Part shown: piece after piece, positions 38,319-47,103 of the stretch
How positions within the stretch are numbered: the first letter of the stretch is position 1
Layout of the letters: each line of letters opens with the position of its first letter
Source: Mycetocola zhadangensis
GTDB lineage: Bacteria > Actinomycetota > Actinomycetes > Actinomycetales > Microbacteriaceae
DNA length: 64,000 bases
Assembly (NCBI RefSeq): GCF_003668565.1
Contig: NZ_RCWJ01000004.1
Coordinates: 186,001 to 250,000 of the forward strand
Direction: 5' to 3'
Notes under the pieces: generated by a model
The model's input: the letters and a program-made list of their open reading frames with translations, nothing else
Database searches by the model: none
What the model was told of the DNA's origin: nothing
Translations under genes and position numbers: made by a program

Positions 38319-39715
38319 CGTGCATCCAATCCGGCGTCTCGCGCCAGTAGGTCAGCCTCGGTCTCCCCGCGAACGATCACGCGGGCGACACCGTCTCGAA
38401 CGGCGACGACCGGCGGGCGTCCCAGGTAGTTGTAGTTGCTCGCGAGCGACCAGCAGTATGCGCCGGTCGCCGGAACTCCGACGAGGTCGCCTGGTGCGAC
38501 ATCGCCGGGGAGGTAGTCGTCTGAAACGACTATGTCGCCTGACTCACAGTGTTTTCCGGCCAGGCGGATCAACACCGGTTCCGCTTCGCTGGTCCTGCTG
38601 GCGATCCGCACTGAGTAGTCGGCACCGTAGAGCGCCGGACGAGCATTGTCGCTCATTCCACCGTCGACGCTCACGTAGAGCCTCGACGCGATTCCCGTCT
38701 CCGTGTTCAGCTCGACTTCTTTGGTCGTTCCAACCTCGTAGAGCGTCAGGCCGGTCGGGCCGATGATGGCGCGCCCCGGCTCGAATGCGACGTTCGGAAC
38801 GGGAGTGTCGAGGCGCGCACACTCGGTCGCGACGATGCGTGCGATCGCGGCCGCGAGGTTGTCGATCGACTCGGGGTCGTCTGCCGTCGTGTAGGCGATA
38901 CCGAATCCGCCACCGAGGTTGAGTTCGGGGACTGGCCCGCGCTCGAGCAGTTCGCGGTGAACGGTGAGCAGGCGCGCTGCTGATTCGGCAAACCCGTCTG
39001 AACCGAAAATCTGCGAGCCGATGTGACAGTGCAGCCCCAGGAAATCCAGGGAGTCATAGGAACGGATGTTGGCGACAGCATCCGCGGCGCGCTCAAGCGG
39101 CAGGCCAAATTTCTGGTCCTCGTGCGCCGTTGCCAGGAAGTCATGCGTGTGCGCGTGCACTCCGCTGTTGACGCGCAGGCGAACGGCCTGCCTGCGGCCG
39201 TGGCGGTGAGCCGCCTCCGCGACCCGCGGAATCTCCTGGAGGCTGTCAATGACGATTGCGCCAATGCCAGCCGCAACCGAGCGGTCGATTTCGGCGAGCG
39301 ACTTGTTATTGCCGTGGTGGCCGAGCCGTGATGCGTCGACTCCTGCGGCGAGGGCGACAGCCAGTTCGCCCGGTGAGCAGACGTCGATGTTGAGGCCAGC
39401 CTCGGTGACCCAGCGGGCGACCTCGGTGCACAGGAAGGCCTTGCCGGCGTAGTAGACCTTCGCACTCGAACCGATCGCCGCGAACTCGCGGGTGAAAGCA
39501 GAATGGACGTGCGCGGCCCGCTCGCGTGCATCCGCTTCATCCAGCACGTAAACGGGAGTTCCGAACGTCTCGGCGATCTCGGTTGCCGTCACGCCTCCAA
39601 CGGTCAGCACGCCGCTGTCGTTGCGCGTGACGTTGCTGCTCCAGACGGCGGGAGCCAACTCATTTGCGTCGTTGGGGACGGCCAGCCACGCGGGGGCAAG
39701 TGGGTGAGAAGCCAC
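38315..39715 (-). CDS. lysA: Diaminopimelate decarboxylase
   Basis: A 466-residue PLP enzyme of alanine-racemase fold that makes lysine from meso-diaminopimelate. The PLP Lys is in KVYYAGKAFLC; other motifs are GLHCHIGSQIFG, ELNLGGGFGIAY, VAFEPGRAIIGPTG and the catalytic Cys region LAGKHCESGDIV. I place the start at GTG 39715 (VASHPLAPAWLAVP) from the family N terminus; the frame is open to an ATG at 39835, and none of the candidate starts has a good ribosome site. No lysine riboswitch is apparent in the leader. Confidence 0.95.
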   Translation of the reverse strand: MASHPLAPAWLAVPNDANELAPAVWSSNVTRNDSGVLTVGGVTATEIAETFGTPVYVLDEADARERAAHVHSAFTREFAAIGSSAKVYYAGKAFLCTEVARWVTEAGLNIDVCSPGELAVALAAGVDASRLGHHGNNKSLAEIDRSVAAGIGAIVIDSLQEIPRVAEAAHRHGRRQAVRLRVNSGVHAHTHDFLATAHEDQKFGLPLERAADAVANIRSYDSLDFLGLHCHIGSQIFGSDGFAESAARLLTVHRELLERGPVPELNLGGGFGIAYTTADDPESIDNLAAAIARIVATECARLDTPVPNVAFEPGRAIIGPTGLTLYEVGTTKEVELNTETGIASRLYVSVDGGMSDNARPALYGADYSVRIASRTSEAEPVLIRLAGKHCESGDIVVSDDYLPGDVAPGDLVGVPATGAYCWSLASNYNYLGRPPVVAVRDGVARVIVRGETEADLLARDAGLDAR

Positions 39716-39878
39716 AGCAGAAACCAATCGTGCGGAAGGTGGGATACCGCTGAACGGGCGCGGTGGGAGTTTTGCAAATCTTATCGAGAACTCGCGGGTC
39801 CCCATGAATCGGAGGTTTTCAGAGAATTCTGGCATGCGCCGTATGCGGCGGCTGGCATCCGGTGCCTGATGTTACGAC
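39716..39878. other. Gap between the DUF2993 gene and lysA
   Basis: These 163 bases hold no recognisable gene. A small hairpin (GCCGTATGCGGC, around 39839-39850) and one copy of the octamer GGCATCCG (39854-39861) lie just after the DUF2993 stop. If lysA starts at the more distal ATG (39835), most of this stretch would be coding. A lysA promoter may be here but no strong match stands out. Confidence 0.35.
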
Positions 39879-40712
39879 TCAGCCGACCTCGGGGCAGGTG
39901 CCGCGATTCCTCAGCGATTCGCCGTTGAGGGTGAAGTCGCTTGCCGCCAGGCTGAGCGTTGCTGCCTCTGGTGTGACATCGATGCCCGAGATCGTGACGC
40001 CGAGTGGAAGCCGATCGGCAACGCAGATCGGCACGGGCTCAGCGCCGAGGATTCGTTCGATCACGCCGGACACATCGAGCGAGCCCACGTCGCTCGTGAC
40101 GTTAGCTGCGACCGGTGCGGCGAGCACGTCTGTGCCGGCTGGCGTCAGTGTTGCGTTGACGGAATAGCCAATCGTGAACCCGAGCACCGAGGCGGAGTCC
40201 GCGTAACTGACGATGTCATCGCCGAGTGCAACCTCGGGATCGTTGCCTGGGAGCGTGAGAAGTTCGTTGATCGACCCCGGGCCGAGGCTAACGGTTGCGT
40301 CGATGTTGCCGACCGGCTGCTTGAGGTCGAGTGGCACCTGGGTCGCGATCAGCTCAAACACCGCTGGGCTTCCGTCCACCATGGCGTCGTCACTCGACAA
40401 CGTCACCTGTTCGAGCTTGCCTGTGAAGATCTGGAACAGGACCCAGTCACCCGCGATATCGACGTCGACATCGGCGTCAACGGTTGCAGGCAGGCTGGCC
40501 TCAACGGCGACAGCTATCGCATCTGTCGCAATGCCTTTTGTGACGTTCTCGGCGAGGAATAACCCTCCGATCACGAGCGCGGCGCCAACCAACAGGATAA
40601 CGACGGCGATGATCCATCCCCGGACTCTTTTACGCTTACGAGGAGGTTCGGAACTGTCACCGATCGCGGCCTGTCGGCTCAGCGTCTCCCAACCGTCGGT
40701 CTCCGAGAGCAA
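39879..40712 (-). CDS. DUF2993 (LmeA-like) membrane-anchored lipid-binding domain protein
   Basis: A 277-residue protein: short basic cytoplasmic N terminus (PPRKRKRVRGW), one membrane helix (IIAVVILLVGAALVIGGLFL), then an extracytoplasmic beta-rich domain with repeated short strand motifs. The layout matches DUF2993. Mycobacterial LmeA of this family binds phospholipids and affects mannan elongation. Start is TTG at 40712, three bases after the argS stop, with AGGA in the argS end as ribosome site. It lies inside the argS-lysA junction, which is direct in Mycobacterium. Confidence 0.75.
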   Translation of the reverse strand: MLSETDGWETLSRQAAIGDSSEPPRKRKRVRGWIIAVVILLVGAALVIGGLFLAENVTKGIATDAIAVAVEASLPATVDADVDVDIAGDWVLFQIFTGKLEQVTLSSDDAMVDGSPAVFELIATQVPLDLKQPVGNIDATVSLGPGSINELLTLPGNDPEVALGDDIVSYADSASVLGFTIGYSVNATLTPAGTDVLAAPVAANVTSDVGSLDVSGVIERILGAEPVPICVADRLPLGVTISGIDVTPEAATLSLAASDFTLNGESLRNRGTCPEVG

Positions 40713-40715
40713 AGG

Positions 40716-42383
40716 TCACATCCTGTCTGGCGCTGTCACTCCAACGAGGTCAAGGCCATTACGAATGACCTGGCCCGTTGCGTCGTTGAGCCACAATCTT
40801 GAGCGGTGGACGTCGCCAACCGGTTCCTCGCCGAGTGGAATGACCCGGCAATTGTCGTACCAACGGTGGTACAGGCCTGCGACTTCTTCAATGTAGCGCG
40901 CAATGCGGTGTGGTTCGCGAAGTTCTGCGGCCTGAGCCACGATCCGGGGGAATTCCTGCAGCGCTCCGAGGAGGGCTGACTCGGTTTCGTGCTCGAGAAG
41001 CTCCGGGGCGAACGCGCTCCTGTCGACACCGGCGGCTTCGGCGTTACGGGCAACCGAACGGGTGCGGGCGTGGGCGTACTGGACATAGAAGACCGGGTTG
41101 TCGTTGCTGCGCTTCCGAAGCTGTTCCGGGTCGAGGGCGAGCGGCGAGTCGGCCGGGTAGCGCGCGAGCGAGTAGCGAAGCGCGTCTGTACCGATCCATG
41201 CCTGCAGGTCGTCCAGCTCGATGATGTTGCCAGCGCGCTTGGAGAGCTTCGCCCCGTTGACGCTGACGAGCTGTCCGATCAGGACCTCGATGTCGGTGTC
41301 CGGGTTGTCACCTGCAGCGCCGGCGAGCGCACGAAGCCGGTGCACGTAGCCGTGGTGGTCGGCTCCGAGCAAATAAATCTTGTGCTCGAATCCGCGATCT
41401 GACTTCGAGAGGTAGTAGGCGGCATCCGCTGCAAAATAGGTGTAGATGCTGTTACCGCGACGAATCACGCGGTCTTTGTCGTCTCCGAAATCTGTGGTGC
41501 GAACCCAGACGGCGTCGTCCTCGTCGAAAACATGACCCTGTGCGCGGAGGCGGTCGACGGCACCGTCAATCGCACTCAGCCCGGTCTCGGAGTTCTTCGC
41601 GTGCAGCTCACGTTCGGAGAACCAGACGTCAAAGTGCACGTTGAAGCTCGCGAGTGACTTCTCGATCTCGACGAGCTGCAGCTGGTAGGCCCGCTCCCGC
41701 GCGAGGGCGAGTGCCTCTTCGTCCGGCAGGTCGAGAAGGTTCGGCTCGAGTTCAAGAACCTGGCGGCCCAGTTCGGCGATGTAAGCGCCAGGGTAACCAC
41801 CCTCGGGGGTGGGCTCGCCCTTGATTGCGGCGAGGACCGAGGCACCAAAGGTGTCCATCTGGCTGCCGGCGTCGTTGATGTAGTACTCGCTCGCGACGGT
41901 CGCACCTGATGCCTTGAGCACGCGGGCGATCGAGTCGCCGAGCGCAGCCCAGCGGGTGTGGCCGATGTGCAGCGGACCCGTCGGGTTCGCAGAGACGAAC
42001 TCCAGGTTGATGGCCCGGCCTGCCTGCGATTCGTTGCGCCCATATTCGGCGCCAGCGTCGACGATGACCTTCGCGAGCGCACCAGCAGCCGCAGCGTCGA
42101 GGCGCACGTTGATGAAACCGGGACCAGCAACCTCAGCTGTGGCGACACCGGGAACCTCGGCGAGCGAAGCGGCCAGCTCCGTTGCGAACTCGCGCGGGTT
42201 GGTTCCGAGCTTTTTGGCCAGTTTCATGGCGATGTTCGACGCCCAGTCACCGTGGTCGCGGTTCTTCGGGCGCTCGAGGACGACGTCCTCCCGACGGAGT
42301 TCCGCGCTTGACCCCTCACGGCGACGCTCGGCAAGCGGGAGGAGAAGGTCGAACAGGGCAGCGGAGAGGTCGTCAGGAGTCAC
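40716..42383 (-). CDS. argS: Arginyl-tRNA synthetase
   Basis: A 555-residue class I synthetase. The HIGH motif is [19 protein letters not shown] and the KMSKS counterpart is [14 protein letters not shown]. An Add-1 domain at the N terminus ([20 protein letters not shown]) and a DALR anticodon-binding domain at the C terminus ([20 protein letters not shown]) complete it. It is the first gene of the minus-strand argS-lysA-hom-thrCB series. The window also contains a tRNA-Arg. Confidence 0.98.
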   Translation of the reverse strand: MTPDDLSAALFDLLLPLAERRREGSSAELRREDVVLERPKNRDHGDWASNIAMKLAKKLGTNPREFATELAASLAEVPGVATAEVAGPGFINVRLDAAAAGALAKVIVDAGAEYGRNESQAGRAINLEFVSANPTGPLHIGHTRWAALGDSIARVLKASGATVASEYYINDAGSQMDTFGASVLAAIKGEPTPEGGYPGAYIAELGRQVLELEPNLLDLPDEEALALARERAYQLQLVEIEKSLASFNVHFDVWFSERELHAKNSETGLSAIDGAVDRLRAQGHVFDEDDAVWVRTTDFGDDKDRVIRRGNSIYTYFAADAAYYLSKSDRGFEHKIYLLGADHHGYVHRLRALAGAAGDNPDTDIEVLIGQLVSVNGAKLSKRAGNIIELDDLQAWIGTDALRYSLARYPADSPLALDPEQLRKRSNDNPVFYVQYAHARTRSVARNAEAAGVDRSAFAPELLEHETESALLGALQEFPRIVAQAAELREPHRIARYIEEVAGLYHRWYDNCRVIPLGEEPVGDVHRSRLWLNDATGQVIRNGLDLVGVTAPDRM

Positions 42384-42503
42384 GGATTCGATTCTATCGG
42401 CAGGTACTCGCCCGCCGATCCGCTTCGGCGCGCCCGCAGGAGCATGAGCTTCGGAGCATGCCGGGCTTGGTATCTTTCTTCTATCCCCCAGAGAGAGACG
42501 TCC

Positions 42504-43133
42504 ATGGCCTCCTTGCTTTCCTTCCCACGCTCGTCGCGTTCCCTCGCACTGATTGTCGCGGCATCCGTCGGCACAGTGCTTCTCGCGGGATGCTCGCCTG
42601 ACCCGGCACCATCGGCGTCGGCAAGTTCCACTCCCAAGCCGAGCTCAAGCTCGACAAGCGAGCCGACGACGTCACCCTCTGCCGAACCAACCACCGGCCC
42701 CACAAGCCAGCCGGTCGGGACGACGTGCGACGAGCTCATCACCGCCGATGACATGTACAACTTCAACCCGAACTTCAGCCTCGTTGAGGACGGTGCTCCG
42801 AAAGCGGACTCCAAAGCCGGCACGATCGCCGACATGGGCGGACTGACCTGCCAGTGGGTGAACAACACAAGCAAGGAAACGATCGACGTCGCCGTCGCGA
42901 AGCTCACCGATGAGGAACTCACCGCACTCAAGAACTCCGCGATCACCGAGAGCACCCCTGTTCCGACATACGGCGCCCCGCCAATCGAGGGTTACTTCAC
43001 CGTGATCGGGTCTGAGGGTGAAGCGCAGATCTTCACGGGTTCCTACTGGATCACCGCGCGCAGCGTCGCATTCTTCGAGCCGGGCGACGTCGAGCAGCTT
43101 GCAACGGCCGCAATGGGTCACCTGCCCGCTTAG
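42504..43133 (+). CDS. Secreted lipoprotein of unknown function (DUF3558-like)
   Basis: A 209-residue protein with a lipoprotein signal: [20 protein letters not shown], then lipobox LLAGC with the acylated Cys about 31 residues in. A Ser/Pro/Thr-rich linker of about 45 residues leads to a globular part containing [17 protein letters not shown] and LTCQW, so two cysteines may form a disulfide. The general shape recalls DUF3558 lipoproteins of Actinobacteria, but the match is loose. GAGAGAG precedes the ATG. It is divergent from argS, and its stop overlaps that of the transglutaminase-like gene on the other strand. Confidence 0.75.
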   Translation: MASLLSFPRSSRSLALIVAASVGTVLLAGCSPDPAPSASASSTPKPSSSSTSEPTTSPSAEPTTGPTSQPVGTTCDELITADDMYNFNPNFSLVEDGAPKADSKAGTIADMGGLTCQWVNNTSKETIDVAVAKLTDEELTALKNSAITESTPVPTYGAPPIEGYFTVIGSEGEAQIFTGSYWITARSVAFFEPGDVEQLATAAMGHLPA

Positions 43134-43924
43134 GCCAGGAACACCGGGGCCGCGTGATCGTCTCGCGGCAGCACATCGGCTACCGCTCCCACTTCGACCC
43201 GGGTCAATGTCAGCCCGGCGAAGTGATTGGTGAGAAACGCTACATCGCTGGCGTCACGGCCTGTCGCGATTCGCACGAGTGACTGACGAGGCGCGAGTCG
43301 TGTCGCATCGACGACCTGCCACGCGCCATCCACCCACGCTTCGGCGAGCGCATGGAAGTCCATCGGCTTCAGTCCAGGTGCATAAGCGGATGCCATTCGG
43401 GCCGGCACATCACACGCCCGGAGCAGCGCTATCACCAGGTGCGCATAGTCGCGGCACACTCCCCGTTTCGATTCGAGGGTGGTCACGGCGCTGTCTCCCG
43501 GCCCACTTGCACCGGGAACATACGAGAGCGTCGTGAAGACATACGAGGTAACGGCGTCCACAAGCCCCTGGCCTGACAGGGACCCGAACAGCTGGCGGGC
43601 GGTCGACCGCAGCTGGTCACTTTCCGCGAAGCGGCTCGGCCTCAGGTAGTGCAGCAGATCGAGGGTGTCCGCCGGGTCTACCGGGCGAATACCGGCCACG
43701 ACGGCGTGATAGTGCAGTTCAAAGGCGCCTGCGGTGCCGGTGAACCTGTGCAGCCTCGCCCCGTGCCTGTCGAACAACTCGACCGCGGTGTACTGTCGGC
43801 CGTTCGACGTGAGGCTCATCGTTTCGGAGAGGATCGGCGTCCCCGCCGCGACAGCGACGGCAAGAATCACGTCGCAGGTGCCTGACACGTCAAACTCGAG
43901 GTGGGCAGACACTGTGCGTTGCAT
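43130..43924 (-). CDS. Transglutaminase-like (bacterial protease-like) family protein
   Basis: A 264-residue cytoplasmic protein. The papain-like triad is visible: Cys in SKRGVCRDYAHLVIAL, His in PMDFHALAEAWVDG and Asp in WQVVDATRLAP. An N-terminal beta-domain (residues 1-95) precedes the core, as in proteins related to YebA/SCO-type transglutaminase-like hydrolases. The ATG at 43924 has AAAGGA at good distance; ATG 43933 is an alternative. Members are thought to be peptidases or transamidases, and the substrate is unknown. Confidence 0.88.
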   Translation of the reverse strand: MQRTVSAHLEFDVSGTCDVILAVAVAAGTPILSETMSLTSNGRQYTAVELFDRHGARLHRFTGTAGAFELHYHAVVAGIRPVDPADTLDLLHYLRPSRFAESDQLRSTARQLFGSLSGQGLVDAVTSYVFTTLSYVPGASGPGDSAVTTLESKRGVCRDYAHLVIALLRACDVPARMASAYAPGLKPMDFHALAEAWVDGAWQVVDATRLAPRQSLVRIATGRDASDVAFLTNHFAGLTLTRVEVGAVADVLPRDDHAAPVFLA

Positions 43925-44038
43925 GGCCCCCATCCTTTCACGCTGCCCCTCCGCACTTTTGACGGGGCGCTGCGTGCACAAGCCGCACCGAAAAAGGGGC
44001 AATCGGCGGCCCCAACTTCTGATAGTTTTGATCTATAC

Positions 44039-44111
44039 GCCTTCGTAGCTCAGGGGATAGAGCGTCGGTTTCCGGTACCGTAGGTCGGGGGTTCGAATCC
44101 CTCCGAGGGCA
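44039..44111 (+). tRNA. tRNA-Arg (anticodon CCG)
   Basis: A complete 73-base cloverleaf. Acceptor GCCTTCG pairs with CGAGGGC, with discriminator A. The D-arm is GCTC/GAGC, the anticodon loop is TTCCGGT with anticodon CCG, and the T-loop is TTCGAAT between GGGGG and CCCTC. The first pair of the anticodon stem (T27-T43) is mismatched. CCA is not encoded. It decodes CGG. A strong terminator follows six bases later. Confidence 0.96.
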
Positions 44112-44116
44112 CATTG

Positions 44117-44162
44117 GAAAAGACCCGGTCAGCTTGAACTTTCAAGCCGGCCGGGTCTTTTC
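44117..44162. terminator. Strong hairpin terminator after tRNA-Arg, probably bidirectional
   Basis: AAAAGACCCGG (44118-44128) pairs with CCGGGTCTTTT (44151-44161). The interior contains a second small hairpin (GCTTGA/TCAAGC). T-runs follow the stem on the plus strand, and A-runs precede it, so it can stop the tRNA transcript and the minus-strand gene at 44205. Confidence 0.9.
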
Positions 44163-44204
44163 TTTCCTCACTGCGGAGCCGAAGGATTCGACAGCCAGGG
44201 TGCC

Positions 44205-44534
44205 TCAGCGCTCGACGGAGGCGAAGCCCGTCGACGACGTGTCGTGGACGATCTGGTAGTCGACGTGAGCTCCGCGGTCTGCTGACAGCCGCCAGACCCG
44301 CTGCCATGGCTTCTGAGTCGGCCCGTAGCTCAGGATGATCTGGTCGTACGGCTTGCCGGAGACGCGTTGTCCGATGACGTAGCTCGGTGCCCCTGGGCTG
44401 GTGGTGGACAGTGTCGCGACGTACTCGGCGTCGGTCAGGGCGGGCGGCGTGATGTGCTGCTGAGTGAGCTGGTCAGTCGAAATGTTTCCGAGGAGCAGTG
44501 TCTCTTCGGTCATGTGAGGGTAAGTGCGTGACAT
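44205..44534 (-). CDS. Hypothetical small protein
   Basis: A 109-residue protein of no family that I recognise. AGGA lies six bases before the ATG, so translation is credible. The sequence is polar, with no signal peptide, membrane helix or cysteine. A central segment (YVIGQRVSGKPYDQIILSYG) and the C-terminal half (KPWQRVWRLSADRGAHVDYQ) suggest a small alpha/beta domain. It is isolated, between the tRNA-Arg terminator and a gene-free stretch. Confidence 0.55.
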   Translation of the reverse strand: MSRTYPHMTEETLLLGNISTDQLTQQHITPPALTDAEYVATLSTTSPGAPSYVIGQRVSGKPYDQIILSYGPTQKPWQRVWRLSADRGAHVDYQIVHDTSSTGFASVER

Positions 44535-45105
44535 GGGTATTCCTATCGTTGGGTAGTGCCGTTACGTTGGCCGCCTGGTTCGGGGCGCAGCGGATCACCT
44601 GGGAGCATTACTGCGCCATGGCTGGGGTCAGAAGGGGTTTCTTGGCGCGCGACAAACGTCGAGGGTGCTGCAGCTCGACAGCTCGACCTCAGCAGGGCCT
44701 TGGCTGAGCGCTCTTGTGTTCGGACCTGCGACTCGCAGTCCGCCATAGCCCGGTAAGAGTTCGGGGCGACGACTGAATCGACGTTTTCAGCACGTTGCTC
44801 AAGCCATTACCGAGTACCTGCGCGACGCTCGAGATCGCAGCGAGGCCAGCGCGTCAGCTCCCGAGTCCGTCAGCCGTCGCTGTCAGTCTCGCGTCCCTCG
44901 GCGCAGCATTCGCTGCGTGTGCACAGGGACTATCGTAGCGCTTCTTTTGAATCATTCAAAACAAGCCCTCTACTTCGGACGAAATCGCGGCCCGTTGCCC
45001 GCAGGGCCGACGCCAACCGGACCATTAGAACGACTACGTCGGTGACGTGCGTGGCACGTTGGGGGCATGCAATCACTGCGCCACGCGAAGGAATAGAGTG
45101 CCCGT
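44535..45105. other. 571-base stretch without a recognisable gene
   Basis: Short open frames here have no ribosome site, no family similarity and irregular codon use, so I call none. It contains a 17-bp AT-rich palindrome (44945-44961) that overlaps a plausible promoter for the downstream LLM-type gene. Its place beside tRNA-Arg and a lone orphan gene suggests a decayed insertion, but no att repeat or integrase remnant is visible. Confidence 0.45.
44945..44974 (+). promoter_or_regulatory. Palindrome TTTTGAAT-C-ATTCAAAA overlapping a putative promoter
   Basis: TTTTGAAT and ATTCAAAA (44945-44961) form a perfect 8+1+8 palindrome in otherwise GC-rich sequence. TTGAAT (44947-44952) as -35 and TCTACT (44969-44974) as -10, 16 bases apart, make a plausible plus-strand promoter pointing to the LLM gene at 45106. 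The TTGAAT/ATTCAA pattern resembles operators of small winged-helix repressors. No cognate regulator is adjacent. Confidence 0.4.
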
Positions 45106-45954
45106 ATGAAGTACGGCCTTCACCTTCCCAACTTCGGCGCCTTCGGAAACGCACGAATCCTGGCCGGTCTTGCTCGCGACGCCGAGGATGCCGGATGGGA
45201 CGGTTTCTTCCTCTGGGATCATCTGCTGTTCTGCGACTGGGATCTCAACGATCACGTCGACCCGTGGGTCGCGCTGACCGCCATCGCCGCGGCCACCGAG
45301 CGAATCGCGCTTGGTCCTCTTGTCACTCCTCTCCCCCGGCGCCAACCGTGGGAACTGGCGCGACAGTCTGTTTCACTACAGAACTTTTCCAATGGCAGGC
45401 TGATCCTCGGAGTGGGACTCGGCGAACCGACCGAGTGGGACTTCCGATACTTCGGAACCGAAACCGACCCGGTGATCCGAGGTGAGCGACTCGACGAGGG
45501 GCTCTCGGTCCTGACCGGCCTGTGGAGCGGTCGAGAGTTCAGGTTCACCGGCAAACACTATTCCCTTGAGCCGATGACGTTTCTGCCTGCGCCTGTCGGG
45601 CCGATCCCGATTTGGGTGGGCGGCTCGTGGCCGCATCGACGGCCCTTTCGCCGGGCCGCGAGATTCGACGGCGTTGTGCCGATGCTGCAAGCGGGAGTGA
45701 GCGCGGCGTCACTTCAACCCGTTGTGGCGTATGTCGACGAGCACCGTGCGGATCCCGCTGCTCCTTTCGATGTCGTCGTGAGTGGAACCACGGAGCACGG
45801 TGGGCCAGGCGTCCCAGAGGGAGTCGACGGCCTTGCGACCTGGTGGCTCGAAGACATCAGTCCACTCCGATTCGGTTGGGACTGGCCCGAGCTCAGCAAC
45901 GACTGGGACTTCAGCGCCCTGAGGAATCGGATCCTCGCCGGCCCGCCGCGCTGA
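45106..45954 (+). CDS. LLM class flavin-dependent oxidoreductase
   Basis: A 282-residue bacterial-luciferase-like TIM barrel. It begins MKYGLHLPNFGAFGN, has DGFFLWDHLLF, LTAIAAATERIALGPLVTPL and the loop FSNGRLILGVGLGEPTEWDF typical of F420- or FMN-using LLM enzymes. PVGPIPIWVGGSWPHRRPFR is the usual second phosphate-binding region. The chemistry is probably oxidation or monooxygenation of an unknown substrate. It starts downstream of the 44945 palindrome and stands alone. Confidence 0.88.
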   Translation: MKYGLHLPNFGAFGNARILAGLARDAEDAGWDGFFLWDHLLFCDWDLNDHVDPWVALTAIAAATERIALGPLVTPLPRRQPWELARQSVSLQNFSNGRLILGVGLGEPTEWDFRYFGTETDPVIRGERLDEGLSVLTGLWSGREFRFTGKHYSLEPMTFLPAPVGPIPIWVGGSWPHRRPFRRAARFDGVVPMLQAGVSAASLQPVVAYVDEHRADPAAPFDVVVSGTTEHGGPGVPEGVDGLATWWLEDISPLRFGWDWPELSNDWDFSALRNRILAGPPR

Positions 45955-46069
45955 CTCCGCTCCGTGACGACCGCCTTCCGATCAGCTCCCCGATAGGATC
46001 AGCGAGGCCGACAGCGCCTGACTATAGCCCCGCCAGCAGCCCATCGCCCCGACGAGAGGAAACAACCCC

Positions 46070-47074
46070 ATGCGCGAGCTCGAAATCACCGCGCCCGTTT
46101 CGCTGACCGGACCTGATGGGCGCCTCAACCCGGCCGCCGTCGGCTGGAGCCGCACACCGATGCACAACACCGACGGGATCGGGAAAATCGGTCGCGGCTG
46201 GGGCAGGAACAAACGGTGGGAGTACTGGGCGGTCACAACACCGACGCACATCGTCTCCGTCACGGTGTCGAGCCTCGACTACGCGTCAGTGCACGACCTG
46301 TGGGTGTTCGACCGGGCGACCGAGGAGGTCGTGCACACCGGAGTGATCCGTCCGCTCAGCAGAAGCGTCCGACTGCCCGGCACCCTCGGTGACGGCCCCG
46401 CACAGGTGCGAACGGGCCCGCTTCGCGTCGACATCACGAACGAACCCGGCGGCACACGGCTGCGCGCAACAACAGCACGGGTGCGAATCGACATCGTCGC
46501 GGCTCGCGACAACGATCATGAATCACTCGCCGTCGTCGTGCCGTGGTCGAAGACCCGGTTCCAGTACACGGTCAAGGATGTCGCTCGCCCGGCGTCCGGC
46601 ACTCTCCGCGTCGACGGCACCGACATCGATGTTCCGACTGGCAGCTCATGGGCGACCCTCGACCACGGCCGTGGCCGCTGGCCGTACTCGATGCACTGGA
46701 ACTGGGCGGCCGGCTCGGGTGTCTCGGACGGCCGGGTGATTGGAGTCCAGCTCGGCAGCAAGTGGACAGACGGCACAGGCTCAACCGAAAACGCGCTCCT
46801 CGTCGACGGCCACCTCAGCAAGATCAGCGAGGAACTCACCTGGGACTACGACACCAGCAACTGGCTGGCCCCCTGGCACATTTACGGGACGACCGCCGAC
46901 CTCACCTTCACCCCGTTTTACGACAAAACGTCGGCGACCGATCTCAAAGTGTTCTCGTCGTTCGGGCATCAGTGCTTCGGCGAGTTCTCCGGCTGGATAA
47001 TTGACGAATCCGGCGAGCGCGTCGCGTTCACCGGCATCACCGGCTGGGCCGAGGATGTGCGCAACCGCTGGTAG
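46070..47074 (+). CDS. DUF2804 domain-containing protein
   Basis: A 334-residue soluble protein of the DUF2804 family. Characteristic stretches are GWSRTPMHNTDGIG, KRWEYWAVTTPTHIVSVTVS, DLWVFDRATEE, SSWATLDHGRGRWPYSMHWN and VIGVQLGSKWTDGTGSTENA. The fold is thought to be a beta-rich calycin-like barrel; no activity is established. GAGAGGAAA precedes the ATG. A DUF4037 gene follows 29 bases after the stop, so the two are probably co-transcribed. Confidence 0.85.
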   Translation: MRELEITAPVSLTGPDGRLNPAAVGWSRTPMHNTDGIGKIGRGWGRNKRWEYWAVTTPTHIVSVTVSSLDYASVHDLWVFDRATEEVVHTGVIRPLSRSVRLPGTLGDGPAQVRTGPLRVDITNEPGGTRLRATTARVRIDIVAARDNDHESLAVVVPWSKTRFQYTVKDVARPASGTLRVDGTDIDVPTGSSWATLDHGRGRWPYSMHWNWAAGSGVSDGRVIGVQLGSKWTDGTGSTENALLVDGHLSKISEELTWDYDTSNWLAPWHIYGTTADLTFTPFYDKTSATDLKVFSSFGHQCFGEFSGWIIDESGERVAFTGITGWAEDVRNRW

Positions 47075-47103
47075 CCGATGAACCAATCGAGCACGATGAG
47101 CCC

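Noticed and set aside
39716-39878. Lysine riboswitch upstream of lysA
   Set aside because: The leader lacks the multi-helix core expected for an L box, and such riboswitches are not usual in this group.
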